Below are positions 18,202 to 27,952 of a stretch of 64,000 nt of DNA, piece by piece (position 1 is the stretch's first letter; the number at the start of each line of letters is the position of its first letter). Source of the DNA: RPQJ01 sp963793675 (GTDB lineage: Bacteria; Pseudomonadota; Gammaproteobacteria; Steroidobacterales; Steroidobacteraceae); assembly GCA_963793675.1 (NCBI GenBank), contig CAWCBA010000007.1, forward strand, positions 75,118 through 139,117. The letters are read 5' to 3'. The position numbers and the translations under genes are program-made. The notes beneath the pieces were generated by a model, which worked only from the letters and a program-made list of their open reading frames with translations, ran no database searches and had not been told where the DNA came from.

Positions 18202-19779
18202 ATGAGGGTGGGAATCGGTTACGACGTGCATGCCTATGGCGATGGGGATCACGTGACGCTCGGTGGCGTGCGCATCCCGCATACCCGGGGAGTGATCGCG
18301 CATTCGGACGGCGACGTGGCCCTGCACGCGCTATGTGATGCGCTGCTCGGCGCCATGGCGCTCGGCGACATCGGCGAGCATTTCCCCGACAGCGACCCGC
18401 GCTGGAAGGGCGCCGACAGCCGCTGCTTCCTGCGGCATTGCGCAGCGCTGGTGCAGGAGCAGGGCTGGCGGTTGGTCAACGCCGACCTGACGATCCTCGC
18501 GCAGGCTCCACGCATCGGCTCTCACCGGGCGCACATGCGGCAGAACATTGCGGATGACCTCGGCGTGCAGATCGACAGCATCAACGTCAAGGCCACGACG
18601 ACGGAAGAACTCGGCGCGCTTGGGCGCGGCGAAGGCCTTGCCTGCCAGGCCATCGTGCTGCTCGCGCACGGCGATAACGGGCACAAGAACGGACACGAGC
18701 GGGCATTGAGCGATCCGATTGCCGTTCCCGGCCTCGGCGTGGCGCCGTGTGCGCACGGCCCGCCTCCTGCCACGGGCGCGATCCGCCGCGAGCCCGCCGA
18801 CTTCGTCGTCGACGAGATACTTGGCTTCGAGCCGGACGGGGCAGGCAATCACGGGCTGCTCGTCGTTGAGAAGCGCGGCGCCAACACGGGCTGGGTCGCG
18901 GCGCAGCTCGCGCGACATGCCGGCGTGGCGGTGCGCGAGGTGGGGTTCAGCGGCCACAAGGATCGCCACGCACTGACTACCCAGGCGTACTCGCTGCCGT
19001 TGCCGGCGCTGTTCGATGTGGCCCAGTGCCTGCAATGGCAGGGCGAGGGCTATGCCGTGCGCGCGGCGTACCGGCACGGCCGGAAGCTTCGCCCTGGCTC
19101 ACATCGTGCGAACCGGTTCGAATTGCGGATCCGTGACCTGCGCGGTGACCACGACGCCATCGAAGCGCGACTCGCGGCGATCCGCGAACGCGGCGTACCG
19201 AATTACTTCGGCCCGCAACGGTTCGGGCGCGAAGGCGGCAATCTGCGGCGGGCGATGGCCTGGGCAGCAGGTGATGCCGGACCACGCGACCGCTCACAGC
19301 GCAGCTTCACGCTGTCGGCAGCGCGCAGCCACCTGTTCAACGCGGTTCTTGCGACACGGGTGGCGCGCGGCGACTGGAACAGGCTGTTGCCGGGCGAGGC
19401 CGTCATGCTCGACGGCCGCCGCAGCTTCTTCATCGCGGAGTCCGCCGATGCCGCGCTCGAAGCGCGTCGCGTCGCGATGGACGTGCACCCGAGCGGTCCC
19501 TTGCCGGGTCGCGGTGAGTCCCCCGCGACGGGCCCGGCACGCGAACTCGAGGACAGCGTGATCGCGCCGCATGCCGAACTGGTCGTGCTGCTCACGTCGG
19601 AGCGCATCGATCACGAGCGGCGCAGCCTGCGCCTGCCGGTCCGTGAACTCGAGTGGAGCTTTGGCGCTGACGACACACTGGTCCTGCGGTTCGTCCTGCC
19701 ACGGGGCACGTTTGCCACCGCCGTGCTGCATGAAGTGCTGGCCGACGCCTGGGATGCCGGCGAAGGCGGGGAGCAGTGA
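18202..19779 (+). CDS. ispF-truD: IspF (MECDP synthase) and TruD (tRNA pseudouridine-13 synthase) in one continuous frame
   Basis: The frame encodes 525 residues. Residues 1 to about 160 are a complete IspF: GIGYDVHAYG with the metal-binding Asp and His, AHSDGDVALHAL, ALGDIGEHFPD, NVKATTTEELGALGRGEGLA. Residues from about 170 on are a complete TruD: FSGHKDRHALT with the catalytic Asp, GVPNYFGPQRFG and the inserted TRUD domain. In relatives these are separate adjacent genes. In-frame TTG at 18706 (followed by A, making TTGA) would give a natural TruD start, and a TGA ending in the +1 frame overlaps it. A lost or gained base in the last 20 codons of ispF could therefore have created the fusion. 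A genuine fusion protein remains possible. Both activities look intact. Confidence 0.85.
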   Translation: MRVGIGYDVHAYGDGDHVTLGGVRIPHTRGVIAHSDGDVALHALCDALLGAMALGDIGEHFPDSDPRWKGADSRCFLRHCAALVQEQGWRLVNADLTILAQAPRIGSHRAHMRQNIADDLGVQIDSINVKATTTEELGALGRGEGLACQAIVLLAHGDNGHKNGHERALSDPIAVPGLGVAPCAHGPPPATGAIRREPADFVVDEILGFEPDGAGNHGLLVVEKRGANTGWVAAQLARHAGVAVREVGFSGHKDRHALTTQAYSLPLPALFDVAQCLQWQGEGYAVRAAYRHGRKLRPGSHRANRFELRIRDLRGDHDAIEARLAAIRERGVPNYFGPQRFGREGGNLRRAMAWAAGDAGPRDRSQRSFTLSAARSHLFNAVLATRVARGDWNRLLPGEAVMLDGRRSFFIAESADAALEARRVAMDVHPSGPLPGRGESPATGPARELEDSVIAPHAELVVLLTSERIDHERRSLRLPVRELEWSFGADDTLVLRFVLPRGTFATAVLHEVLADAWDAGEGGEQ

Positions 19780-19787
19780 GCGGTGGC

Positions 19788-20336
19788 CTATTTCCGACCC
19801 GCCAGCAGGACGTAAACCGCACCCGAGCCGCCGTCGACGGATCGTGCGGCCGCGAACGCTTCGACGTTTTCGACTTTGCGCAGCCAGTGGTGGACGACCA
19901 GCTTGAGTACCGGGCCACCGGGGCCCGAGCGCAGTCCCTTGCCGTGAATGACGCGCACGCAGCGCAGGCCGCGATGCACGCAATCGTTCAGGAATTGCCG
20001 CAGTGCCGCGTGCGCTGCGTGCCCGCGCAGTCCATGCAGGTCGATCTCGGCCTCGATCGCAAACTGGCCACGCTTCAGCTTGCGCATCGTCGCGTCGCGC
20101 AGGTGCGCGCGGCGAAACGTCAGCGTGTCGCTGGCTTCGAGCACCGCGGGGTCGGCCGCAGTCGCATGCCTCTCGTGCAGCAGGTCCTGGCTCTCGGCGC
20201 GCGTGAATTTCGCAATCGCCTGCGGGCGCGGCCGCGCAGGGACGGTCGGGCGGTTTGGCAGTGGACGCACGCCGACCATGGCACGCCGAAAGGCGTCCGG
20301 GTCGTCATCACCCGGCGGCGGGGTTCGGGTCGTCAT
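19788..20336 (-). CDS. Smr-domain protein (SmrA-like)
   Basis: The 182-residue protein has a disordered, proline-rich N-terminus and a C-terminal Smr domain (about 90-180) of the MutS2/Smr nuclease family. The motifs IDLHGL (DLH) and VIHGKGLRSG (HGKG) are both present, and the end VDGGSGAVYVLL is close to the SmrA pattern. In E. coli, Smr proteins cleave mRNA or nick DNA; SmrB acts on collided ribosomes. Which of these applies here cannot be told. It converges on truD with a gap of eight bases and is divergent from surE. Confidence 0.82.
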   Translation of the reverse strand: MTTRTPPPGDDDPDAFRRAMVGVRPLPNRPTVPARPRPQAIAKFTRAESQDLLHERHATAADPAVLEASDTLTFRRAHLRDATMRKLKRGQFAIEAEIDLHGLRGHAAHAALRQFLNDCVHRGLRCVRVIHGKGLRSGPGGPVLKLVVHHWLRKVENVEAFAAARSVDGGSGAVYVLLAGRK

Positions 20337-20373
20337 GCCGTGGGAGTTCGCTTCCGAGGCGGGCAGGGATTCC

Positions 20374-20401
20374 AGTATAGTTGCGCCGCGTTCGTGGCCA
20401 A
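20374..20401 (-). promoter_or_regulatory. Candidate sigma-70-type promoter for the Smr gene
   Basis: On the minus strand a -35-like TTGGCC (plus 20396-20401) and a -10 TATACT (plus 20374-20379) are 16 bases apart, and the Smr start codon lies 37 bases further on. The -10 is a five-of-six match in an otherwise GC-rich divergent gap between the Smr gene and surE. Confidence 0.4.
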
Positions 20402-20446
20402 CCCCGTTGCCGCCGGGGCCCTGATAACGATACGGTCCCGCGCCAC

Positions 20447-21205
20447 ATGAGAATCCTGGTCAGCAACGACGATGGCTACCGCGCCGAGGGCTTGCAGCGC
20501 CTCGTGGAGGCGTTGCTGCCGCTTGCCCAGGTGACGGTGGTCGCCCCGGAGCGCAATCGCAGCGGCGCCAGCAACTCGTTGACGCTGGACGTCCCCCTGC
20601 GCGTCGCCGAGTACGGTCCCCAGCGTCATTTCGTCAACGGCACCCCCACGGACTGCGTGCACCTCGCCATTTCAGGCCTGTTCGAAGGCGAGATCGATCA
20701 CGACATGGTGGTCTCGGGTATCAACGACGGCGCCAACCTCGGCGACGACGTGCTCTATTCCGGCACGGTGGCCGCGGCGGTGGAAGGACGCTTCCTCGGT
20801 CTGCCCGCGATCGCGATTTCGCTGGTCGTGCGCGAAGGCCGGCATTTCGGCACGGCCGCGCGCGTGGCAAGTGAACTGCTGATGCGCTTGCAGCGCTCAC
20901 CGCTCCATTCGTCGATGATCCTCAACGTCAACGTTCCGGACCTGCCGTACCAGCAGTTGCGCGGCCTCAAGTCCACGCGCCTCGGGCACCGGCATCGGTC
21001 GGCGCCGGTCGTGCGTGCATCGGACCCGCGCGGTCGCCCGGTGTACTGGGTCGGGCCCGCCGGCGAAGGCGCGGATGCAGGCGAAGGCACTGACTTCCAT
21101 GCCGTCGCCAACGGTTACGTCTCCGTCACGCCATTGCAGGTCGACCTGACGCGCCATGCGGCGATCGACGAGATCGGCGAGTGGCTCGGCGGGCGGACCG
21201 AATGA
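20447..21205 (+). CDS. surE: SurE, 5'/3'-nucleotidase
   Basis: SurE is a metal-dependent nucleoside monophosphate phosphatase linked to stationary-phase survival. The 252-residue protein begins MRILVSNDDGYRAEGL, with the metal-binding NDDG motif, and has APERNRSGASNSLTL, NGTPTDCVHLA and VSGINDGANLGDDVLYSGT. The ATG at 20447 is fixed by the conserved N-terminus. It is followed by pcm with a 16-base gap, the classical surE-pcm pair. The Smr gene is divergent from it, which departs from the usual truD-surE adjacency. Confidence 0.95.
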   Translation: MRILVSNDDGYRAEGLQRLVEALLPLAQVTVVAPERNRSGASNSLTLDVPLRVAEYGPQRHFVNGTPTDCVHLAISGLFEGEIDHDMVVSGINDGANLGDDVLYSGTVAAAVEGRFLGLPAIAISLVVREGRHFGTAARVASELLMRLQRSPLHSSMILNVNVPDLPYQQLRGLKSTRLGHRHRSAPVVRASDPRGRPVYWVGPAGEGADAGEGTDFHAVANGYVSVTPLQVDLTRHAAIDEIGEWLGGRTE

Positions 21206-21221
21206 CGCGGGTGAAGCGCAC

Positions 21222-21887
21222 GTGAACGAACAGAGCAAGGTCAGTGGCATCGGCATGACGTCGGCGCGAACGCGCGAGCGACTGGTGGCGCGCCTGCGCG
21301 AGCAGGGTATCACCGACAACGAGGTGCTCGAGCGCATCCGCGGCGTGCCACGGCACATGTTCGTGGACGAGGCGCTTGCGAGCCGCGCCTACGAAGACAC
21401 TGCGCTGCCGATCGGTCACGGCCAGACCATTTCGCAGCCTTACATCGTCGCGCGCATGACGCAGTCGCTGCTCGAGGCCGGCAAGCCACGCAAGGTCCTC
21501 GAAGTCGGCACGGGTTGCGGCTACCAGTCCGCCGTGCTCGCGCCGCTGGTAGCGACGCTATACAGCGTCGAGCGCATCGCGGCACTGCAGGTCAAGGCGC
21601 GGCAGATCCTGCGCGACCTGCGCATCGCGAACGTGTACATGAAACACGGCGATGGCTTCGAGGGCTGGGCGGCCTACGCGCCGTTCGACGGCATCATCGT
21701 CGCCGCCGCCTCGTATGCCGTGCCGCCAGCCTTGCTCGAGCAACTGGCCGACGGCGGCCGGCTGGTGATCCCCGTCGGCAACGACCGCGAGCAGCAGCTG
21801 CTGCGCATCACCCGGCGCGGCGATCGTTACGAGCGCGAAGTGCTGGGACCCGTGACCTTCGTGCCGCTGCTGCAGGGCCTCGCCTGA
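21222..21887 (+). CDS. pcm: Pcm, protein-L-isoaspartate O-methyltransferase
   Basis: Pcm methylates L-isoaspartyl residues in damaged proteins using S-adenosylmethionine, allowing repair. The protein (221 residues from GTG 21222) contains GVPRHMFVDEA, LPIGHGQTISQPYIVARMTQ, the SAM-binding VLEVGTGCGYQSAVLA and DGIIVAAA, and ends with a GPVTFVPLL strand. GTG 21222 avoids most of the overlap with surE; an ATG at 21255 (MTSARTRERL) is also possible. It converges on the Mth938-like gene, with a gap of 19 bases. Confidence 0.93.
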   Translation: MNEQSKVSGIGMTSARTRERLVARLREQGITDNEVLERIRGVPRHMFVDEALASRAYEDTALPIGHGQTISQPYIVARMTQSLLEAGKPRKVLEVGTGCGYQSAVLAPLVATLYSVERIAALQVKARQILRDLRIANVYMKHGDGFEGWAAYAPFDGIIVAAASYAVPPALLEQLADGGRLVIPVGNDREQQLLRITRRGDRYEREVLGPVTFVPLLQGLA

Positions 21888-21906
21888 GGCAGCCCCCGCA
21901 GCCAGC

Positions 21907-22275
21907 TCAGACGATCAGCGCGGCAGCGACGTTCCGGCCTTCGGTGACCAGTACGTTGTAGGTGCGGCAAGCGGCCGAGGTGTCCATCACCTCCACGCCG
22001 ATCCGCAGTTCGTGCAGGATGCGCAGGACCTGCACGTCGGGAAACAGCTGCCGCGCGCCAGTGCCAAGCAGCACGACCTCGGGTGCCAGGCCGAGCAGGG
22101 GCTCGAGGTCGGCCGCCGTCAGTTCCTGTGCCGTCGTGGGTCGCCAGGGCGCGATGATCGCCCTCGCCGCAACGATCAGGCTCGTCGAATGCGTACGGTC
22201 GCCGATGCGCAACTGCCCTGGGCCGTAGCTGCGCACCAGGTTCGTGCCGGTCGGGTTTTCCAGCTGGAGCTTCAT
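21907..22275 (-). CDS. Mth938-like (DUF498) domain protein
   Basis: This 122-residue protein belongs to the DUF498/NDUFAF3-like Mth938 fold family. Visible features are the pattern IIAPWRPTTAQELTAADLEP, a central EVVLLGTGARQLFP loop (the conserved GTG segment) and the C-terminal GVEVMDTSAACRTYNVLVTEGRNVAAALI, which is diagnostic. The start at 22275 (MKLQLENPTGTNLV) is chosen because the family begins at this point; the open frame continues upstream as an antisense shadow. Mitochondrial relatives assist complex I assembly; bacterial function is unknown. Confidence 0.85.
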   Translation of the reverse strand: MKLQLENPTGTNLVRSYGPGQLRIGDRTHSTSLIVAARAIIAPWRPTTAQELTAADLEPLLGLAPEVVLLGTGARQLFPDVQVLRILHELRIGVEVMDTSAACRTYNVLVTEGRNVAAALIV

Positions 22276-22344
22276 GGCCTTACGATACTGCATGCGTCGC
22301 GCGAGTTCACGGCTGCACCCGCTGTCGACAGGAGGCGTCTCCTG

Positions 22345-23350
22345 ATGGCAGCTGCGCGCGCGCGCGTTGCACTGCCCTGGTTGCAGGCGGCGCTGGCCGA
22401 GGCGTCGGCGCACGACGCAGCGCCGGCCATGAATGCGCTGCAATGGCTCGGCGGGCGCGGGCGGTTGGTGCTGGACGAACCACGAGCCTGGCGCGAATGG
22501 TTGCTCGAACCCGTCGGCGGGGCGGACCTGCTGGCGCACTGGCCTGCGGGGCCGGTGCTCGCGCTGGAAAGCGGCCTGACTGCGGCTGGCCCCGGCACCT
22601 GGTGTGTCGCGCAACCGGTGCACCTCGCTGCTGGGCTCGATCACCTGCGGCTGGCGCCGCTCGTCCAGGCGTCACTCAGCGGAGGACGACGCCAGCGCAC
22701 TCGGCGCACTGGTGAACTCGCATTTCGCGGCCGACGAGCTGACCGTGGCGGCATACGGCCATGGCGCATGGCTGCTGCGCTGTGCCGGCTCCATCGACTG
22801 TTCGACGCAGCCACCGGATGCAGCCGTGGGACGCAACGTGCACGATTTCATGCCCGCAGGACGCGACGGCGCGCGCATTCGCAGCCAGATGAACGAGATC
22901 CAGATGCTGTTGCACGAGCATCCGGTCAACCTGCGCCGCGAGCGGGCCCGTCAACTGCCCGTGAATGGCTGGTGGCTCTGGGGCTTCGGTGACACATTGC
23001 CGGAAGCTTCGACAGTCGGCGTCAATCGCTGGAGTTGGCGCAGCGACGATTGCTGGCTGCGCGCGCTCGGGCGCGCGCTGGGCAGCGATGCAGGTGGCAT
23101 CGCTGCGGTCGGGAGCGATACGTTGCGCACCGATACTCTCATCGCGCTGTCGCAGCCGCCTGCGCAGCGGACCCGGGAGTCGCTGACGTCCATCGACGCA
23201 GGTTTGCTGTCCATGCTGGCGTCGAAGCTGCGTGCTGGCACGATGCAGAGCCTCGACCTGCTGGTCGGCAGCGCGACGTTGCACGTCGAATCGTCCGCCC
23301 GGTTTCGATTCTGGCGCCGACCCGTCCCTTTGTCGCGGTGGCTCGCATGA
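22345..23350 (+). CDS. RpfE-like regulatory/phosphoglycerate-mutase-like protein, interrupted by a +1 frameshift near 22675
   Basis: The gene starts at ATG 22345 behind a strong GGAGG (22331-22335). The first frame gives ARVALPWLQAALAEASAHD ... WCVAQPVHLAAGLDHLRLAPLVQAS. The second frame, from SAEDDASALGALVNSHFA, continues to DFMPAGRDGARIRSQMNEIQ, WWLWGFGDTLPE and the end. The QPVHL...LDHL core and the WxWG(F/G) motif are those of the protein found next to recJ in Xanthomonas (RpfE) and many other Proteobacteria, sometimes named phosphoglycerate mutase without proof. Its stop overlaps the recJ ATG. The name is by resemblance and context; function is not established. Confidence 0.7.
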
Positions 23351-25086
23351 CGTCGTTGCGCCGAATTCTGCGGCGCGACTCGAGCGCCGAGCTGCAGGCA
23401 GCGTTGCCGGCGACGCTGCATCCCGTGCTGCGGCGCGTGTACGGGGCCCGCTCAATCACCGGCGCCGACGATCTGGCGCTGCGACTCGACCAGTTGCTGC
23501 CGGTCAGCACGCTCGACGGTGCGGAGAGTGCGGCCGACTTGCTGGCCTCGGCTCACCGCACGCGCCGGCGGATCTTGATCGTCGGTGATTTCGACGCCGA
23601 CGGCGCGACGAGCACCGCGCTGATGATGCGGCAGTTCGCGGCGCTCGGCTTCGAGCAGCCGGATTTCCTGGTGCCGGATCGCTTCCGGTTCGGCTACGGT
23701 CTCACGCCGGAGATCGTGCGGGTGGCGGCCGAGCGCAAACCCGGCCTGATCGTCACCGTGGACAACGGCATCTCGTCGCTCGACGGGGTCGAGGAGGCTC
23801 GTCGTCACGGCATCGACGTGCTCGTGACCGACCATCATCTGCCCGGGCGCGAATTGCCGGCCGCGGCCTGCATCGTGAACCCCAACGCCCCCGGCAACCG
23901 CTTCGCCTCGAAGTCGCTGGCGGGCGTGGGCGTCGCGTTCTACGTGATGGCGGCGCTGACCCACGAGCTGCGCAAGCGCGATGCACTGCCGGCTGGCGTG
24001 GATACGAATCCGGCACGCCTGCTCGACCTCGTCGCGCTCGGCACGGTCGCCGACGTCGTGCCGCTCGACCTCAACAATCGCGTACTCGTCTCGCAGGGAC
24101 TGCAGCGCATCCGCCGTGGCCGCTGCGTCGCGGGACTGCGGGAGCTGCTCGAGGCATCGGGTCGGACGCTGGCCGGCGTGACGGGGCAGGACCTCGGCTT
24201 CCAGGCGGGTCCGCGACTCAACGCAGCCGGGCGCCTCGACGACATGACGCGGGGCATTCGTTGCCTGCTCACGGACGATCCGGTGCAGGCGCGTGTCCTG
24301 GCGCTCGACCTGGCGCGGCTCAATACGGATCGCAAGGAGCTCGAAGCGAAGATGCAACTCGAGGCCTTGTCGTTGATCGATGCGCGGGTCGCTTTGCTGG
24401 AAGGGCACGTGCCGGCCGGTGTGTGCGTGTACGACGACGGCTGGCACCAGGGCGTGATCGGCCTGGTGGCGTCACGCGTAAAGGAGCGGCTGCATCGGCC
24501 CGTGATCGCGTTCGCGCGGTCGGAGCCGGGTTGGGTCAAGGGTTCGGCGCGGTCCGTGCCCGGAGTGCACGTGCGCGACGTGCTCGATGCCATCGCCACG
24601 CGCACGCCCGGGCTCATCGACAAGTTCGGTGGGCACGCGATGGCGGCCGGGCTCACGCTGCTCGAATCGAGCCTGCCGGCGTTCGAAGCCGAATTCGCCC
24701 AGGAAGTGGAACGCTGGATCGACGAGGACACGCTCGCCGGCCACCTGCACACCGACGGCGAATTGCTGGCTGGCGAGTTCAACGTCGCAACCGCCGAGGC
24801 GCTGCGCGAGGGCGGCCCCTGGGGATCCGGCTTCCCCGAGCCGATGTTCGATGGCGTCTTCGGCGTTGTCGACACGCGTGTGGTCGGCAATCGCCATCTC
24901 AAGCTGAAGCTGCGGGCGGCCTCCGGCGAGGTCGTCGATGCGATCGCCTTCCGCTACCTCGATGGCGCCGATGCGCCGGAAATCCGGGCGAATGATCGCA
25001 TCCAGGCCGCGTACCGCACCGGCGTCGACGACTACACGGGCACCCGCAAATTGCAGCTGGTGACGGAGTGGGTCGGGAGGCTTTAG
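23347..25086 (+). CDS. recJ: RecJ, single-stranded-DNA-specific exonuclease
   Basis: RecJ is the 5'-3' single-strand exonuclease of RecFOR recombination and mismatch repair. The 579-residue protein has the DHH-family motifs in order: VGDFDADGATST (about residues 78-89), VTVDNGISS, VTDHHLPG with the DHH triad, and the DHHA1 domain with FGGHAMAAGLTL in the C-terminal half, followed by an OB fold. Start ATG overlaps the preceding stop. recO of the same pathway is at 43077. Length matches the family. Confidence 0.95.
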   Translation: MTSLRRILRRDSSAELQAALPATLHPVLRRVYGARSITGADDLALRLDQLLPVSTLDGAESAADLLASAHRTRRRILIVGDFDADGATSTALMMRQFAALGFEQPDFLVPDRFRFGYGLTPEIVRVAAERKPGLIVTVDNGISSLDGVEEARRHGIDVLVTDHHLPGRELPAAACIVNPNAPGNRFASKSLAGVGVAFYVMAALTHELRKRDALPAGVDTNPARLLDLVALGTVADVVPLDLNNRVLVSQGLQRIRRGRCVAGLRELLEASGRTLAGVTGQDLGFQAGPRLNAAGRLDDMTRGIRCLLTDDPVQARVLALDLARLNTDRKELEAKMQLEALSLIDARVALLEGHVPAGVCVYDDGWHQGVIGLVASRVKERLHRPVIAFARSEPGWVKGSARSVPGVHVRDVLDAIATRTPGLIDKFGGHAMAAGLTLLESSLPAFEAEFAQEVERWIDEDTLAGHLHTDGELLAGEFNVATAEALREGGPWGSGFPEPMFDGVFGVVDTRVVGNRHLKLKLRAASGEVVDAIAFRYLDGADAPEIRANDRIQAAYRTGVDDYTGTRKLQLVTEWVGRL

Positions 25087-25124
25087 GGTCGGCGGCGCCC
25101 CCGCAGCGTGGTTGCGGCCGGAAA

Positions 25125-25133
25125 TGCTAGAAT
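25125..25133 (+). promoter_or_regulatory. Candidate extended -10 promoter upstream of prfB
   Basis: TGCTAGAAT at 25125-25133 is an extended -10 (TGn followed by TAGAAT, five of six matches to TATAAT) in the recJ-prfB gap, about 42 bases before the prfB ATG. No good -35 is visible, which extended -10 promoters can tolerate. It would allow prfB-lysS transcription independent of recJ. Confidence 0.35.
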
Positions 25134-25174
25134 TCGCAGTTCTACCCGTCTCCCTCACCCGTGACCTTTTTTGT

Positions 25175-26266
25175 ATGGAAATCAATCCGATACGCCGCCA
25201 GATCGAAGAACTCAAGCAGCGCACCGATGCGCTCAGGGGGTACCTTTGACTATGCCGGCAAGGCCGAGCGGCTGACGGAGGTCCTGAGGGAACTCGAAGA
25301 TCCGGCCGTCTGGCAGAACCCCGAACGGGCCCAGGAACTCGGCCGCGAACGCGGCAAGCTCGACAGCGTGGTCGCCACGCTCGACAGGATGACCATCGGT
25401 ATCGATGAAGCCGCCGAGTTGCTCGACATGGCCGAGGCCGACGCCGACGAGGGGATGGTCCACTCGGTGGAGCAGGACCTCGGCGGCATCGACGCGCAGC
25501 TCGCGAAGCTCGAGTTCAAGCGCATGTTCCCGGGTGAGATGGACTCGCACAACGCGTTCCTGGACATCCAGGCGGGTGCCGGCGGCACCGAGGCCCAGGA
25601 CTGGGCCAACATGCTGATGCGCATGTACCTGCGCTGGGGCGACAAGAACGGATACAAGACCGAGGTCGTCGACGCCAACGGTGGCGAAGTCGCGGGCATC
25701 AAGAGCGCGACGATCAAGTTCGAAGGCGAGTACGCCTACGGCTGGCTGCGCACCGAAACCGGCGTGCATCGCCTCGTGCGCAAGAGCCCATTCGACTCCA
25801 ACGCGCGGCGCCACACCTCGTTCGCGTCGGTGTTCGTCTCGCCCGAGGTCGACGACGACATCGACATCGACATCAATCCGGCCGACCTGGAGACCGATGT
25901 CTACCGCTCGAGCGGCGCCGGCGGCCAGCACGTGAACAAGACCGAATCGGCGGTGCGCATCCGGCACATGCCGTCCGGCATCGTGGTGGCGTGCCAGAGC
26001 GAGCGCAGCCAGCACAAGAACCGCTCGACGGCGATGAAGATGCTGAAGGCCAAGCTGTACGAGCTCGAGGTCAACAAGCGCAACGCCGCGGCGAAGGTGC
26101 TCGAGGACTCGAAGTCGGACGTGAGCTGGGGCAACCAGATCCGCTCGTACGTGCTCGACCAGTCGCGCATCAAGGATCTGCGCACGGGCGTCGAGATCGG
26201 CAACACCACCGCGGTCCTCGACGGAGACCTGAATCCGTTCCTCGAAGAAAGCCTGAAGCAGGGACT

Positions 26267-26270
<4 letters not shown>
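25175..26270 (+). CDS. prfB: PrfB, peptide chain release factor 2, with programmed +1 frameshift at 25247
   Basis: RF2 terminates translation at UGA and UAA. The start ATG at 25175 gives MEINPIRRQIEELKQRTDAL and reaches an in-frame TGA at 25247-25249, after 24 codons. A +1 shift at CTT-TGA continues as DYAGKAERLTEV to the end, for about 364 residues. The SPF recognition motif (RKSPFDSNARRH) and the peptidyl-hydrolysis GGQ (SSGAGGQHVNKTES) are intact. The shift is the well-known autoregulatory device: low RF2 lets the ribosome pause at UGA and slip. There is no Shine-Dalgarno sequence before the ATG, only a T-rich tract. lysS overlaps the stop by four bases. Confidence 0.96.
25235..25250 (+). 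promoter_or_regulatory. RF2 programmed frameshift site
   Basis: The site reads AGGGGG TAC CTT TGA C. AGGGGG (25235-25240) is the internal Shine-Dalgarno-like stimulator, placed three bases before the slippery CTT, and TGA (25247-25249) is followed by C, the poor-termination context found in almost all bacterial RF2 genes. All required elements are present with canonical spacing. Confidence 0.95.
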
Positions 26271-27783
<1,513 letters not shown>

Positions 27784-27952
27784 AAAGGGGAGGGGGGCGT
27801 CAGTCGGTGGCCCTATCGCCAATTCGTGCTGACCTTCGGCTGGGTAAGCGCCAGGGAGCGGACATTCGCCAGGGGCAGTGTCGAGTGTGCGGTATTCCGA
27901 TAGCCCCATGACCTGCTTGGCGAGAGGCTGCACGCACCAGCAGGAGAAACCA

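Noticed and set aside
27784..27952. Search for a terminator or promoter in the lysS-MDR gap
   Set aside because: A G-rich run follows the lysS stop, but there is no stable hairpin with a T tract and no convincing -35/-10 pair.
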